Counted from the stretch's first letter, positions 19,599-28,601 are shown. The stretch: DNA of 64,000 bases from Bacillus mycoides (GCF_001757995.1 NZ_LXLV01000019.1:124001-188000), one strand, 5' to 3'. Translations and numbers: made by a program. The notes: generated by a model from the sequence alone, not told the origin.

Positions 19599-20831
19599 TT
19601 AATTTACTCGCTCAGTATACTCGTAAGCTTTCTCCCCATGCATCGAAATATCAAGCCCCATTTGTTCTTCGTGCTCATCGACGCGAACAGGGAGGAAGAA
19701 GTTAATCGCTTTAATAATGGCGTACGTCATTATGATCGTGAATGCATATGTTGCCCCGATTGCTACAAGTTGTTTGAAAAGAAGTGCAGCATTCCCGTAA
19801 AATAATCCGTTAGCCCCATCACCGTTTACAGTAGTAGTTGCAAATAGTCCAGTTGCAATACCGCCCCAAGTTCCTCCGATGCCGTGGCATCCAAATGCAT
19901 CGAGTGTATCGTCGTATCCGAATTTCGTTTTTAAGAAGAAGACAGCGCCGAAACATAATATACCGCCAATTGCTCCGATAAGAAGAGCGGAGAAAGGTGT
20001 AACGAATCCGCAAGCTGGCGTAATTGCGACTAAACCAGAAACAACTCCGCAAGCAGCACCCATTGCAGTCGGCTTCGATTGGAAGAACCATTCAGAAAGC
20101 ATCCAAGTTAGAGCTGAGGCAGCGGCGGCTATATTTGTATTAATAAATGCAGTTAAAGCTACGTCATTTAAAGATAATGCACTACCGACGTTAAAACCGA
20201 ACCAGCCGAACCAGAGTAAGCCTGCGCCTAACATTGTAAATGGTAAATGATGAGGAGAGGTACCGCTTATGTTTTTTCGTTTTCCTAGGAAAATAGCTAA
20301 TACAAGACCGGCAACGCCAGATGTGATATGAACGACATTACCGCCAGCGAAGTCTAACGCGCCGAGTTCTCTCAGCCATCCGCCAACGCCCCATACCCAA
20401 TGAGCCACAGGATTGTAAACGATTGTTGTCCAAAGAAGGATGAAAATAAGAAAGGCAGAAAATCGCATTCTTTCGGCGAATGCACCTGAAATTAAAGCGG
20501 GAGTTAAAATGGCGAACATGAGTTGGAACATCATAAATAAATTGTGAGGAATAGTAGATGAGTAGTCTGGATTTGGTGCGTAGGTAACTCCGTTTAGACC
20601 GAACCAATCGAGATTGCCGATAAGTCCGTGCCAATCTGGTCCGAATGATAAAGAATAACCGATAACAATCCATTGAATCGAAACGATAGCCATTGCGCTA
20701 TAACTGTGCATTGTCGTGCTGAGTACGTTTTTACTACGAACCATACCCCCGTAAAAAAGTGCCAATCCTGGTGTCATCAACATGACCATTACTGTCGTTA
20801 CAAAAATAAAAACTGTATCTCCCGTATTCAT
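19599..20831 (-). CDS. Ammonium transporter (Amt/NrgA family)
   Basis: 410 residues with about eleven membrane segments. It is an ammonium channel of the Amt/Mep/Rh family. The family motif GAFAERMRFSAFLIF lies near residue 120, and the D160-equivalent and His-pore region appear in VHITSGVAGLVLAI near 168 and GCHGIGGTWGGIATG near 315. The C-terminal cytoplasmic tail is acidic (VDEHEEQMGLDI). The ATG follows AGGAGGAGAG. A terminator follows at once, so the PII partner gene that pairs with nrgA in B. subtilis is not adjacent. Nitrogen control is suggested by the boxes upstream. Confidence 0.95.
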   Translation of the reverse strand: MNTGDTVFIFVTTVMVMLMTPGLALFYGGMVRSKNVLSTTMHSYSAMAIVSIQWIVIGYSLSFGPDWHGLIGNLDWFGLNGVTYAPNPDYSSTIPHNLFMMFQLMFAILTPALISGAFAERMRFSAFLIFILLWTTIVYNPVAHWVWGVGGWLRELGALDFAGGNVVHITSGVAGLVLAIFLGKRKNISGTSPHHLPFTMLGAGLLWFGWFGFNVGSALSLNDVALTAFINTNIAAAASALTWMLSEWFFQSKPTAMGAACGVVSGLVAITPACGFVTPFSALLIGAIGGILCFGAVFFLKTKFGYDDTLDAFGCHGIGGTWGGIATGLFATTTVNGDGANGLFYGNAALLFKQLVAIGATYAFTIIMTYAIIKAINFFLPVRVDEHEEQMGLDISMHGEKAYEYTERVN

Positions 20832-20848
20832 TCTCTCTCCTCCTATGA

Positions 20849-20958
20849 TGTTAGAAAAAATAACATCGACTTGTTATGTTTCATATCATATTCGAAATAA
20901 AAAGAAAAATCAACTAAAAATTCAGAAAACTTTTTAGGTAATGTCAGAAAACCTAACA
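20849..20958 (-). promoter_or_regulatory. Two TnrA/GlnR-like boxes upstream of the ammonium transporter gene
   Basis: TGTTAGAAAAAATAACA (20849-20865) and TGTCAGAAAACCTAACA (20942-20958) each differ from TGTnAnAwwwTnTnACA at one defined base. A CodY-like sequence at 20917-20931 (12 of 15 bases) lies between them. One box upstream and one near the start codon suggests activation plus repression. This is inferred from site matches only. Confidence 0.65.
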
Positions 20959-21048
20959 TGGTGTATTTTGGAGGAATAAAATCAACGTATGCGATTTGCT
21001 CTGGAAATTGGTATAATATTCTTACAATTAGAAGTTTGGGGGATGCGT

Positions 21049-22344
21049 GTGAAAAAAATATGGACTAAGGAACTATTCATTTGTTTTTGTTTAGCTGTTA
21101 TTTTGTTTGTACCAGTACATGCTTTTGCGGAAGAAAAAAGGGAATGGCGAGATGAAGTTATATATTCCATTATGATTGATCGCTTCAATAACGGAGAACC
21201 GAAAAATGACAAACAGTTAGACGTTGGTAATTTAGAAGGGTATCAGGGCGGAGATATAAGAGGGATTATAAAAAGATTGGACTACATAAAAGAAATGGGA
21301 TTTACTACTATTATGCTTTCGCCGCTTTTTGAAAGTGAAAAGTATGATGGATTAGGCGTTCGAAATTTTCAAAAAGTAAATGAACATTTCGGAACAGAAA
21401 ATGATGTGAAAGAACTTGTAAATGAGGCTCACAAAAAAGGAATGAAAGTTGTCTTTCAATTTCCGTATGAAGAAAATGAACAACAATTAATAGACTCAAT
21501 GAAATGGTGGATAAAAGAAGTCGATTTAGACGGAAGTTATGTGATACATAGTGAAAAAAAGCCGCGTGCTTTTTGGGATGAAGTGCAAATAGATTTGCAG
21601 AAGGTAAAGAAAGATTTTCGCATTATGACAAAGGAAGATAATGAGTACTATAAAAAAATAGTAGAGTCATTTTCAAAAGCAGATATGTCTGTGAAACCTT
21701 TATATGATGTGAGCGGAAAAGAAGAGGAATTCGCTACGTTTTTAGATAATCAAGAAACAAAGCGATTTGCGCGTATTGCAAAAGAAAATATGTATTACCC
21801 GCCGTCTCGTTTAAAATTAGCGCTCACTTACTTATATACATCTCCGGGGATACCGAATTTTTATTACGGAACTGAAATCGCATTAGATGGGGGAGCTGCT
21901 CCAGATAATAGACGATTAATGGATTTCAAATCTGATGAAAAGTTTATCCAGCACATAACGAAGCTAGGTGAACTTAGACAAACGAGACCATCTTTACGAC
22001 GTGGTACGTTTGAACTTCTATATGATAAAGATGGAATGAGTATATTAAAACGAAAGTATAAAGATGAAGTAACACTAGTAGCGATTAATAATACGAAAGA
22101 AACACAAAAAGTTTCCTTACCTGTAAGTGCAATTGGTGAAAAACAAGAGTTAAGAGGATTGTTAGAAGACGAAATTATAAGAGAAGAAAACGGAAAATTT
22201 TATCTTGTTTTAAAGCGCGAAGAGTCGAATGTGTATAAAGTTAGCGAAGAAACAGGTGTGAATTGGTTGTTTATCTCCTTAATAGTCGGTGTGAACGTAT
22301 TATTTATTGCTTTTTTAATTGCGGTTAAAAAGAGGAGGAAATGA
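21049..22344 (+). CDS. Membrane-anchored GH13 (alpha-amylase family)-like protein, probably not catalytic
   Basis: About 431 residues from a GTG at 21049, which lies 6 nt after GGGGG; an ATG at 21043 is the alternative. Residues 1-23 form a signal peptide ending VHAFA. The body has the start of an amylase barrel (DEVIYSIMIDRFNNGEP, then GGDIRGIIKRLDYIKEMG) and its end (YTSPGIPNFYYGTEIAL). A membrane helix (LFISLIVGVNVLFIAFLIA) and KKRRK close the protein, so the domain faces outward. The four GH13 signature regions look altered: KVVFQFP replaces DxVxNH, LDGSYVIHS replaces GxRxDxxKH, RIMTKED lies where GEx is expected, and FLDNQE replaces HD. Its role is unknown; sugar binding is possible. Confidence 0.75.
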   Translation: MKKIWTKELFICFCLAVILFVPVHAFAEEKREWRDEVIYSIMIDRFNNGEPKNDKQLDVGNLEGYQGGDIRGIIKRLDYIKEMGFTTIMLSPLFESEKYDGLGVRNFQKVNEHFGTENDVKELVNEAHKKGMKVVFQFPYEENEQQLIDSMKWWIKEVDLDGSYVIHSEKKPRAFWDEVQIDLQKVKKDFRIMTKEDNEYYKKIVESFSKADMSVKPLYDVSGKEEEFATFLDNQETKRFARIAKENMYYPPSRLKLALTYLYTSPGIPNFYYGTEIALDGGAAPDNRRLMDFKSDEKFIQHITKLGELRQTRPSLRRGTFELLYDKDGMSILKRKYKDEVTLVAINNTKETQKVSLPVSAIGEKQELRGLLEDEIIREENGKFYLVLKREESNVYKVSEETGVNWLFISLIVGVNVLFIAFLIAVKKRRK

Positions 22345-22393
22345 GGGGGCTCTCTTTTGTGCTCAATTGATAGTTTATGATGAGGTGAGATGT

Positions 22394-22621
22394 TTGAGGA
22401 GAAAGAAGTGGTTCGCTCTATGTTTATGTATTCTTATCGTATTCGTAAGTTTGCATTTTGGGGACAACGGTGACGATGGGGAATTTGTTCGGTGGGGCGA
22501 TAGTGTTCATTCTGTTGATACAAAGATTCTAAAGAAAAACAATATCAAATACAAAATTGAAAATGATAAAGTATATATTCCAGAAAAATCATTTGATAAA
22601 GCAATAATGTGTTGCTCTTAA
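22394..22621 (+). CDS. Small secreted or membrane-anchored hypothetical protein
   Basis: 75 residues from TTG at 22394, with GAGGTGAG upstream; a GTG three codons earlier is possible. Residues 2-24 are a basic N-terminus plus hydrophobic helix (KKWFALCLCILIVFVSLHFG), then an acidic stretch (DNGDDGEFVRWGD) and a short domain with a CCS end. It follows the amylase-like gene by 50 bp on the same strand, so the two may form an operon. Not recognised. Confidence 0.6.
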   Translation: MRRKKWFALCLCILIVFVSLHFGDNGDDGEFVRWGDSVHSVDTKILKKNNIKYKIENDKVYIPEKSFDKAIMCCS

Positions 22622-22660
22622 AAATGTGTACAACTTAAAATGTTATAACCCTTAATAAGT

Positions 22661-22690
22661 AAAAAACTCCTCTAATGAGAGGAGTTTTTT
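22661..22690. terminator. Bidirectional terminator
   Basis: AAAAAACTCCTCT pairs with AGAGGAGTTTTTT across AATG, between the 22394 gene and the converging yajQ-type gene. Confidence 0.85.
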
Positions 22691-23182
22691 TTAGCGATAG
22701 TTAATGAACTGTACGTCGATTGGTAAGTCAACACTGCGAACGGCTGCGATTACTGCTTGTAAGTCATCACGGCTTTTCGCTGTTACGCGTACTTGGTCAT
22801 CTTGCACTTGTGTTTTCACTTTTAATTTCATTTCTTTAATGATGTTGTTGATTTTTTTCGCGTTATCTTTATCGATACCTTGTTGCAGAGTTGCACGTTG
22901 GCGAACAGTGTTACCAGATGCAGCTTCAACTTTTCCGTAGTCCAAGTTTTTAATTGGAACGTTACGTTTTACAAGTTTAGAAATTAGAACGTCTTTTACT
23001 TGGTCTAATTTGAACTCGTCATCAGAAGTTAAAACAAGTACTTCTTTTTCTAATTTAATATCACTTTTACTACCTTTAAAGTCATATCGGTTTAGGATTT
23101 CCTTTAATGCGATGTTAATTGCGTTTGTTACTTCAGGTAATTCTACTTTCGAAACGATGTCAAAAGAACTCTCTTTTGCCAT
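22691..23182 (-). CDS. YajQ/YitK family nucleotide-binding protein (UPF0234)
   Basis: 163 residues starting [18 protein letters not shown]. It has the family marks [14 protein letters not shown] near residue 30 and an alternating basic C-terminal half ([20 protein letters not shown]). The start at 23182 has GGAGGTG 8 nt upstream; the longer frame includes this site. YajQ proteins of other bacteria bind cyclic di-GMP or nucleic acids; the ligand in Bacillus is not settled. It is next to the cvfB gene, as yitK is next to yitL in B. subtilis. Confidence 0.92.
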   Translation of the reverse strand: MAKESSFDIVSKVELPEVTNAINIALKEILNRYDFKGSKSDIKLEKEVLVLTSDDEFKLDQVKDVLISKLVKRNVPIKNLDYGKVEAASGNTVRQRATLQQGIDKDNAKKINNIIKEMKLKVKTQVQDDQVRVTAKSRDDLQAVIAAVRSVDLPIDVQFINYR

Positions 23183-23466
23183 AGTTAGCACCTCCAAATA
23201 AATTTCTATCTTTTCATGCACCTAAATAGGCTATGTAATATACATATTAAAGTATAGCGGAAAATACATCGATTAGATAGAGTGTTGCAACTTAAGTGTT
23301 TTGACGGATCATCCGTAGGGTAATATAGTCCTATAGATAAAGTCTTTATTTAATTATAGTGAATTTTGGGCAGTTGGACAAATAAAGGAAAAATCGTGTT
23401 ATAATTAACTTTTGTTTGGAATGATAAAAAAGATAACTTTATATATATAGAAGGGAATTAAAAAAT

Positions 23467-24321
23467 ATGTATTTGCAATTAGGATCGATTGAACAGGTAA
23501 CTGTTTTACGCGAAACGGAAATCGGATATATGGTTGGAAACGAAGAGGAAGAAATCTTCCTACATAAAAACGAATTAGCTGGAGAAATTGCAGAAGGCGA
23601 TACGATTGATGTATTCTTATACCTTGATCACCAAAATCGTATTTCAGCAACAATGAAGGAACCAATTATTACAACACATGATTGGAATTGGGTAAAGGTT
23701 GTAGAAGTTATTCCTAGTTTAGGTGTGTTTGTTGATATTGGTGTATCAAAAGATATACTAATTCCACTTGATGAGTTTCCAATTTATATGCCAGTATGGC
23801 CTCAAGAAGGCGACGAATTATATTGTACGTTAAAATTAACGAATCGTGATCGTTTAATTGCTCTTCCGGCAAGAGACAGTGATATGCAAGAAATTATCGT
23901 AGATGCAACGCCATCTATGCGCAATAAAAACGTAAATGGACGTGTGTATCGCTCACTTCAAGTTGGTTCATTCATACTAACTGATGAGCATTTCCGTGCT
24001 TTCTTACACCATACAGAAAGAAAAGAACAAGTCCGCATCGGTGAGCGCGTAACAGGCCGTATTATTGACGTGAAAGATGACGGTACAATCAACATTTCAC
24101 TTCTTCCTCGTAAAGAAGAAGGAATGGAAGATGATGCAGCAGTACTTTATGCATATATGGAAGAACGAGGCGGAGCGATGCCGTTTTGGGATAAGAGCAA
24201 CCCAGAAGACATTAAAGAACGTTTCAATATGAGTAAGGCTGCATTTAAGCGTGCACTTGGTAAACTGATGAAAGAAGAAAAGATTTACCAAGAAGAAGGC
24301 TGGACGTACTTTAAGAAATAA
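23467..24321 (+). CDS. cvfB: CvfB family S1 RNA-binding protein (YitL)
   Basis: 284 residues. The N-terminal two thirds hold three S1-type beta barrels (about 1-65, 66-135, 145-220); GVFVDIGVSKDILIPL near 80 is the clearest. The C-terminus is a winged-helix-like domain (FNMSKAAFKRALGKLMKEEKI). CvfB is a virulence-associated RNA-binding regulator in Staphylococcus. AAGGGAA precedes the ATG. It is single and is followed by a terminator. Confidence 0.93.
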   Translation: MYLQLGSIEQVTVLRETEIGYMVGNEEEEIFLHKNELAGEIAEGDTIDVFLYLDHQNRISATMKEPIITTHDWNWVKVVEVIPSLGVFVDIGVSKDILIPLDEFPIYMPVWPQEGDELYCTLKLTNRDRLIALPARDSDMQEIIVDATPSMRNKNVNGRVYRSLQVGSFILTDEHFRAFLHHTERKEQVRIGERVTGRIIDVKDDGTINISLLPRKEEGMEDDAAVLYAYMEERGGAMPFWDKSNPEDIKERFNMSKAAFKRALGKLMKEEKIYQEEGWTYFKK

Positions 24322-24328
24322 AGTGAAT

Positions 24329-24380
24329 GAAAAAGATCTATTTTTCTCTAGTTTGTTAGGAGGAAAATAGGTCTTTTTTT
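24329..24380 (+). terminator. Terminator of cvfB
   Basis: AAAGATCTATTTTTCTC pairs imperfectly with GGAAAATAGGTCTTT and ends in a run of seven T. The Rhs remnant starts just after it. Confidence 0.75.
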
Positions 24381-24413
24381 TATTTCGTTTTTTTGTAAAA
24401 AAAGATAAATTAA

Positions 24414-27073
24414 TTGAAAATTCTATATTTTCTCGATATTATTCGAAGTGTTGGGGATTATTTTAAAAAAGGAGAAGTTTCTTCTAGTTTCAATCCTATT
24501 ACAAATAGTAGTGTAGAGAATGTAACGGAACAAGGATGTATTCCTGGATGGATTCGAGGAGACGGAACAAGTTGTGATCCAAAAGATGTTTCTCATCAGG
24601 AAAGTTTTACAGGACATTCGTCTATTGTATTAGAGCGTAGCCAATATGGCGGTTCAAATGTAGGATATGGCAATCATGTAAATTTAAATCAGAAAAAAGC
24701 AGAACCAATCACACTAACAGGAATGTCTAAATCTGAAAATGTAGAAAATGACGCGCCAGATAAACTATCACGAGATTATTCAATTTGGGCAGATGTTTAC
24801 TATCAAGATGGTAGCGGAGAGAATTATCAAGCGAAATTCCCAAGTGGGACAAATGATTGGAACCGTAGTGCGGTTGTCATTCCAGCTAAGAAACCAATTA
24901 AGCAGATTCAAGTATATCTGTTATTTAGAAACAATAATAAAGGAAAAGTATGGTTTGATGATGTTCGTTTACTAGAAGGAAATGCGCTCATTAAAAACGA
25001 GTATGACAACGATGGAAATGTCATCGCAGCGTATGATGAAGAGGGGCAAAAAAATACCTTCGCATACGATGCATCAGGAAATAAAAAGAGCGAGACAGAT
25101 GAAAAAGGAAATACAAAATTATATGATTACAACAAAGATAATCTATTAACAAAGGTTACATTAAAAAATGGTACCTCTGTAAATTATCTTTATGATCATA
25201 ATGGAAATACAACAGAGAAATCTTTCATGTTTGGTGGGAAAACGCAAACACACAAATATGAATATGATGTAGATAATAAAAATACAGTGTATGTCGATGC
25301 GTTAAATCGTCGTATTGAACACACATATGATGAAAATGCAAACAAGATTAAAACAAAAATGCCAAATGGCTCGATTTTAGAATCTGTATATGATTCAGCA
25401 GACCGCGTCATTGGTGAAAAGCGAAATGGAAAAGATTCATTTACATTCGAACGTGATGAGAATGGACAAGTTACGAAAGTCAAAGACCATGTCAACGGTG
25501 TAGAACGTACGAAAACATACGATAAGGCAGACCGTGTCACAAGTGCAACGGATAGCCGAGGCGGAAAAATTGACTGGGCATATCACGACAAAGCAAACAG
25601 TAAGACAGAAAAATTAAAAGAACAAACAGTAACGCAAGGTGGATACACAAATAAAGTATCATATGACTACAACACGTTAGATCAAAACATACGTGTGACA
25701 GATGGGGTTCTCAAACGTATCGATTTGATTATGATGATCAAGGAAATGTTCGTACGTATACAGCCGGAAATGGTTCAGGTTCTACCTTCAACTATGATCA
25801 CACGAACAAAATTAAAGATTTAGTAGTAGGTACGTCAAACAGTATTCTTCTTTCTGAACGCTATGAATATGACCAAGCGGGTAACCGTACGAAGATAAAG
25901 CATGAAGGTGCGGGCGGAAAAGTAACAGAAACAAACTTTGTATATGACCCGATTAACCAACTATTAAATGAAGTATTACAAAACGGGACAAGTAAATCAT
26001 ACACATATGATGGATTTGGAAACCGTACAAGTGTGAAAGTTGTAGAGAACGGAAAAGAAACAAAATCTATAGCGGCAACGTTTAATGAAGGAAATCAGCT
26101 TGTAAAATTCGGAAACGAATCGTTAACGTATGATGCGAATGGCAATCGTACATCTGACGGGAAGTACAAGTATACATGGAATGAAAGGGACCAGATTGTT
26201 GCGATTACGAAACAAGGTGAAAGCAATGCATTTGCAACATATAAGTATGACGATGATAATCGCCGTATTGAAAAGAATGTAGGTGGAACCGTAACACGCT
26301 ACTTCTATGATGGAGATAGTATCAATCCATTGTATGAAACAGATGGAAGTGGAAAAGTCCTTCGTCAATATGTATATTCTACAAGTGGTACACGTCTAGC
26401 AATGAAATCGCAAGGACAAACAGTATACTACCACTATAACCCTCGTGGTGATGTAGTTGCGATGACAGATCAAAATAGAGAAGTTGTAGCAACTTATGAA
26501 TATGATGCATGGGGTAATGTATTAAAGAGTGATACAAAAGGTATCGCCGCAGAGAATCCATTTGGATATGCGGGATACATGTATGATAAAGAAATTGGGA
26601 TGTATTATCTGATGGCGCGTTATTATAATCCAGAGCATGGTGTGTTCTTATCAGTGGATCCTGATCCGGGTGATAGTGATGATCCTGTGACGCAGAATGG
26701 GTATACGTATGCAGATAATAACCCTGTAATGAAAATCGATCCTGATGGACACAAAGCGTGGAAGAAAAAAGGGAAACAGATTTGGTATGCAACGAAGGCT
26801 GGCGCGAAAGCTTGGGCTGATAGTTATCTGAGTATTGGAAAAGGGTTGGCTTTGGGCGCAGGGTATTATTATGGGTATGCTACAGGTAAACAGGATTATA
26901 AAAATAAAAATAAGCCGGTCTATAACAAAGCATATGTGAATAAAGCTGCTAGAAAAGCAGGTTTAAAAGTAGGTCTCAAAGCATTTGGGGGCTTTGGATT
27001 AATAGAAGATGCTTATGTTTTTGGTTCGGCATCATACAAAGGGTATAAAAAAGTATATAAAAACTATCGCTAA
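24414..27073 (+). pseudogene. Rhs/YD-repeat polymorphic toxin, 5'-truncated and frameshifted
   Basis: A remnant of a large surface Rhs/WapA-like toxin. The first frame (24414-25710) holds a beta-sandwich-like region and then YD repeats (YDNDGNVIAAYDEEG, YDYNKDNLLTKV). A one-base loss in GGGGTTCTCAAACG near 25707-25711 breaks the frame: an extra T there gives VSQTYRFDYDDQGNV and joins the second frame to 27073. The second frame has more YD repeats, the Rhs core end YLMARYYNPEHGVFLSVDP near 26605-26660, the DPDGH junction near 26740, and a variable tip of about 105 residues rich in G/K/Y. There is no signal peptide, ribosome binding site or ATG at the 5' end, so the N-terminal half is missing. 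Intact family members exceed 2000 residues. Confidence 0.85.
26751..27073 (+). other. Toxin tip 1 (C-terminal variable domain of the Rhs remnant)
   Basis: About 105 residues after DPDGH. It has two hydrophobic, glycine-rich stretches (SIGKGLALGAGYYYGYATGK and LKVGLKAFGGFGLIEDAYVF) separated by lysine-rich loops, and ends YKGYKKVYKNYR. The pattern suggests a membrane-active toxin more than a nuclease; no catalytic motif is seen. It shares 15 of 33 residues with tip 2 downstream. Confidence 0.55.
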
Positions 27074-27108
27074 AATAATAAAAAATCCAGAAAGTGATCT
27101 TGGTGAAT

Positions 27109-27402
27109 ATGATGATGAATTTTAATAGTGTAGAGAATTTATTTTCGATACTTTTAAAGTATCCAGTACGTATAATTTTAATATGTATTGGAATAGGCTG
27201 GATTTTTAAATGTATCAAACAAGGTCACTTATTTTCAGCCGTACTTATGTTAACGATACTTACACTACTTTTTATTGTTACATTTACAGACATATTAGGG
27301 TCTGTTTTAAATGGTATTCCTCTTGCTATACAATATGGTGGTGTAGTATTTTGGATAATACTATCGTGCGTTATATTTGATTATGAATCTTCTCATCAGT
27401 GA
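27109..27402 (+). CDS. Small three-TM membrane protein, candidate immunity protein for tip 1
   Basis: About 97 residues with hydrophobic segments at roughly 16-32, 39-60 and 66-88 (PVRIILICIGIGWIF, LMLTILTLLFIVTFT, GGVVFWIILSCVIF). It starts at one of three consecutive ATGs (27109, 27112, 27115) after GGTGA, 36 bp past the toxin tip stop. Immunity genes of Rhs toxins sit exactly here, and an integral membrane immunity protein fits a membrane-acting tip. Function is inferred from position and topology only. Confidence 0.6.
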   Translation: MMMNFNSVENLFSILLKYPVRIILICIGIGWIFKCIKQGHLFSAVLMLTILTLLFIVTFTDILGSVLNGIPLAIQYGGVVFWIILSCVIFDYESSHQ

Positions 27403-27502
27403 ACTACTCACCACTTACCGTTCTTAAGGATTATTTTTTCTGTGTAGGTTGGTATAGCCAGTGGGATTTTATAAAAGAAAAGTAGCTCTTAGAATTAAGT
27501 GT

Positions 27503-27537
27503 AAAAAATAAAAAATAAAAAATAAAAAATAAAAAAT
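27503..27537 (+). repeat. Five tandem copies of the heptamer AAAAAAT
   Basis: Perfect (A6T)x5 array at the 5' edge of the second toxin tip fragment. A 7-bp unit shifts frame with each gain or loss. The tip frame opens inside the array after an in-frame stop at 27523. Confidence 0.85.
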
Positions 27538-27774
27538 ACAGCGAAATCAGCGGCTAAAGAAGTACTATTCGTTGGTACTAAAGCTGTTGGGACAATAGGA
27601 ATGGTTCCGGTTATGGTGATCTTTGTAGATGGATATTATAAGGGGTATACAAATGGTTATAAGAATTATAAACCTAAAAAAACTCTAAGAAAGGCAAGAG
27701 ATAGGAGCGGTATATGTCTAGTAGTGAAATTATTTATGGTGTTTTTGCTTTTGGTTGGATTATATACGCTGTAA
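27526..27774 (+). pseudogene. Orphan Rhs toxin tip 2 (fragment without start)
   Basis: Open frame without a start codon or ribosome binding site, reading NTAKSAAKEVLFVGTKAVG, then a hydrophobic stretch and YYKGYTNGYKNYKP. Aligned without gaps over 33 residues it shares 15 identities with the tip of the upstream Rhs remnant (VGxKAxG, xGxx, F, YKGY, YKNY). It overlaps the start of the next gene by 61 bases in another frame. Displaced tips behind an Rhs gene are a known store for tip exchange by recombination. Confidence 0.6.
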
Positions 27775-27956
27775 TTATTACTTGGAGGGCAAAAGAATAT
27801 AAGAGATTGAGTGTAGTGTTAATAGTATTCGTTTATATGATTTTGATAGCTTTTACTTCTTATTTTGATTTTTTTAGTTGGAAGGTTAAATGTTTAGTTG
27901 TATTTTCTTTATGTGTGCTTTTTATCATAGCTGGCTTTTTTGAAAAAGAAAAGTAA
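27714..27956 (+). CDS. Small three-TM membrane protein, candidate immunity protein for tip 2
   Basis: 80 residues with membrane segments at about 6-22, 31-50 and 57-75 (IIYGVFAFGWIIYAVII, LSVVLIVFVYMILIAF, LVVFSLCVLFIIAGFF). AGGAGCG lies 5 nt before the ATG. It has the same size and topology as the gene after tip 1, with a shared GWI in the first segment. It is probably the cognate immunity protein kept with the displaced tip. Confidence 0.6.
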   Translation: MSSSEIIYGVFAFGWIIYAVIITWRAKEYKRLSVVLIVFVYMILIAFTSYFDFFSWKVKCLVVFSLCVLFIIAGFFEKEK

Positions 27957-27971
27957 AGAAAAGCTGATTCA

Positions 27972-28020
27972 GTGTATCTCAAAAATTAAACAGGTAGTTT
28001 AATTTTGAGATACACTTTTT
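27972..28020 (+). terminator. Strong terminator closing the tip-2 module
   Basis: GTGTATCTCAAAAATTAAAC pairs with GTTTAATTTTGAGATACAC, followed by TTTTTT. Confidence 0.85.
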
Positions 28021-28100
28021 TGATACAAAGTAATCCGTTATATGAAACAGATGGAGAAGGAAATGTGATCGCAAGTTACGAATATGATGCTATTACTCTA
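28020..28100 (+). pseudogene. Rhs core remnant
   Basis: A translated fragment reads QSNPLYETDGEGNVIASYEYDA, then loses similarity. It corresponds to INPLYETDGSGKVLRQY in the Rhs core upstream (codons near 26325). It marks the junction where a third tip/immunity module was joined. Confidence 0.7.
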
Positions 28101-28126
28101 AGGTATTGTTCGCAGAAGGATAAACA

Positions 28127-28570
28127 ATGGAAGAAGGTCATATGGTGGAAAGAAGAAAAGAACTTGAGATGGTATTTTTAGGGGGCGAAAAAAAGATAAC
28201 CATTGCATCATTTGGATCTTTGTATCCAAATGATGATGAGTTGTATTTACGTGATTTACAACTGAATTTCTTAGCTGTATCCTCAAATAATGTCCATTAT
28301 GAGTATAAAGGGCCAATGTTTTTGATGAGTGAAATAATTGGATTTGGTAAAAAACTAGAAGCATTACTACGAAAAGAAATTAAGGAAGCTGTATTGAGTG
28401 CCGATGAAGAGGAAATGGAGCTTAAAGTGAAGCTCAAAAGAAATCGATTTTTCCTATACTTTACTTTTTCTAAAAATGATTTAAAGAGTGAAAAATGGGA
28501 GTATGAAGTATCATTTGAAGCGGATGTGAAAAGTATAGAAGAGGTATGTTATAACATCAAAAAGTTATAG
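28127..28570 (+). CDS. Hypothetical protein, candidate immunity protein (WapI-like character)
   Basis: 147 residues, soluble. Beta-rich with the layout LxLRDLQLNFLAVSS, then YKGPMFLMSEIIGFGKKLEALL, then a strand-rich basic/acidic end. This recalls small WapI-type immunity proteins with an E..xF..xLexLL helix, but I cannot confirm the family. AAGGA lies 6 nt before the ATG. It follows the Rhs core scrap directly, and no toxin domain remains beside it, so it would be an orphan immunity gene. Confidence 0.55.
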   Translation: MEEGHMVERRKELEMVFLGGEKKITIASFGSLYPNDDELYLRDLQLNFLAVSSNNVHYEYKGPMFLMSEIIGFGKKLEALLRKEIKEAVLSADEEEMELKVKLKRNRFFLYFTFSKNDLKSEKWEYEVSFEADVKSIEEVCYNIKKL

Positions 28571-28601
28571 GATTAACTATTCTATAGTTTTTAGAAGGTA
28601 G

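Noticed and set aside
19472-19805. Plus-strand ORFs across the ammonium transporter 3' end
   Set aside because: They lie antisense to a well-supported transporter and its terminator.
27503-27537. CRISPR-like array
   Set aside because: The repeat unit is a 7-bp A6T microsatellite without spacers.
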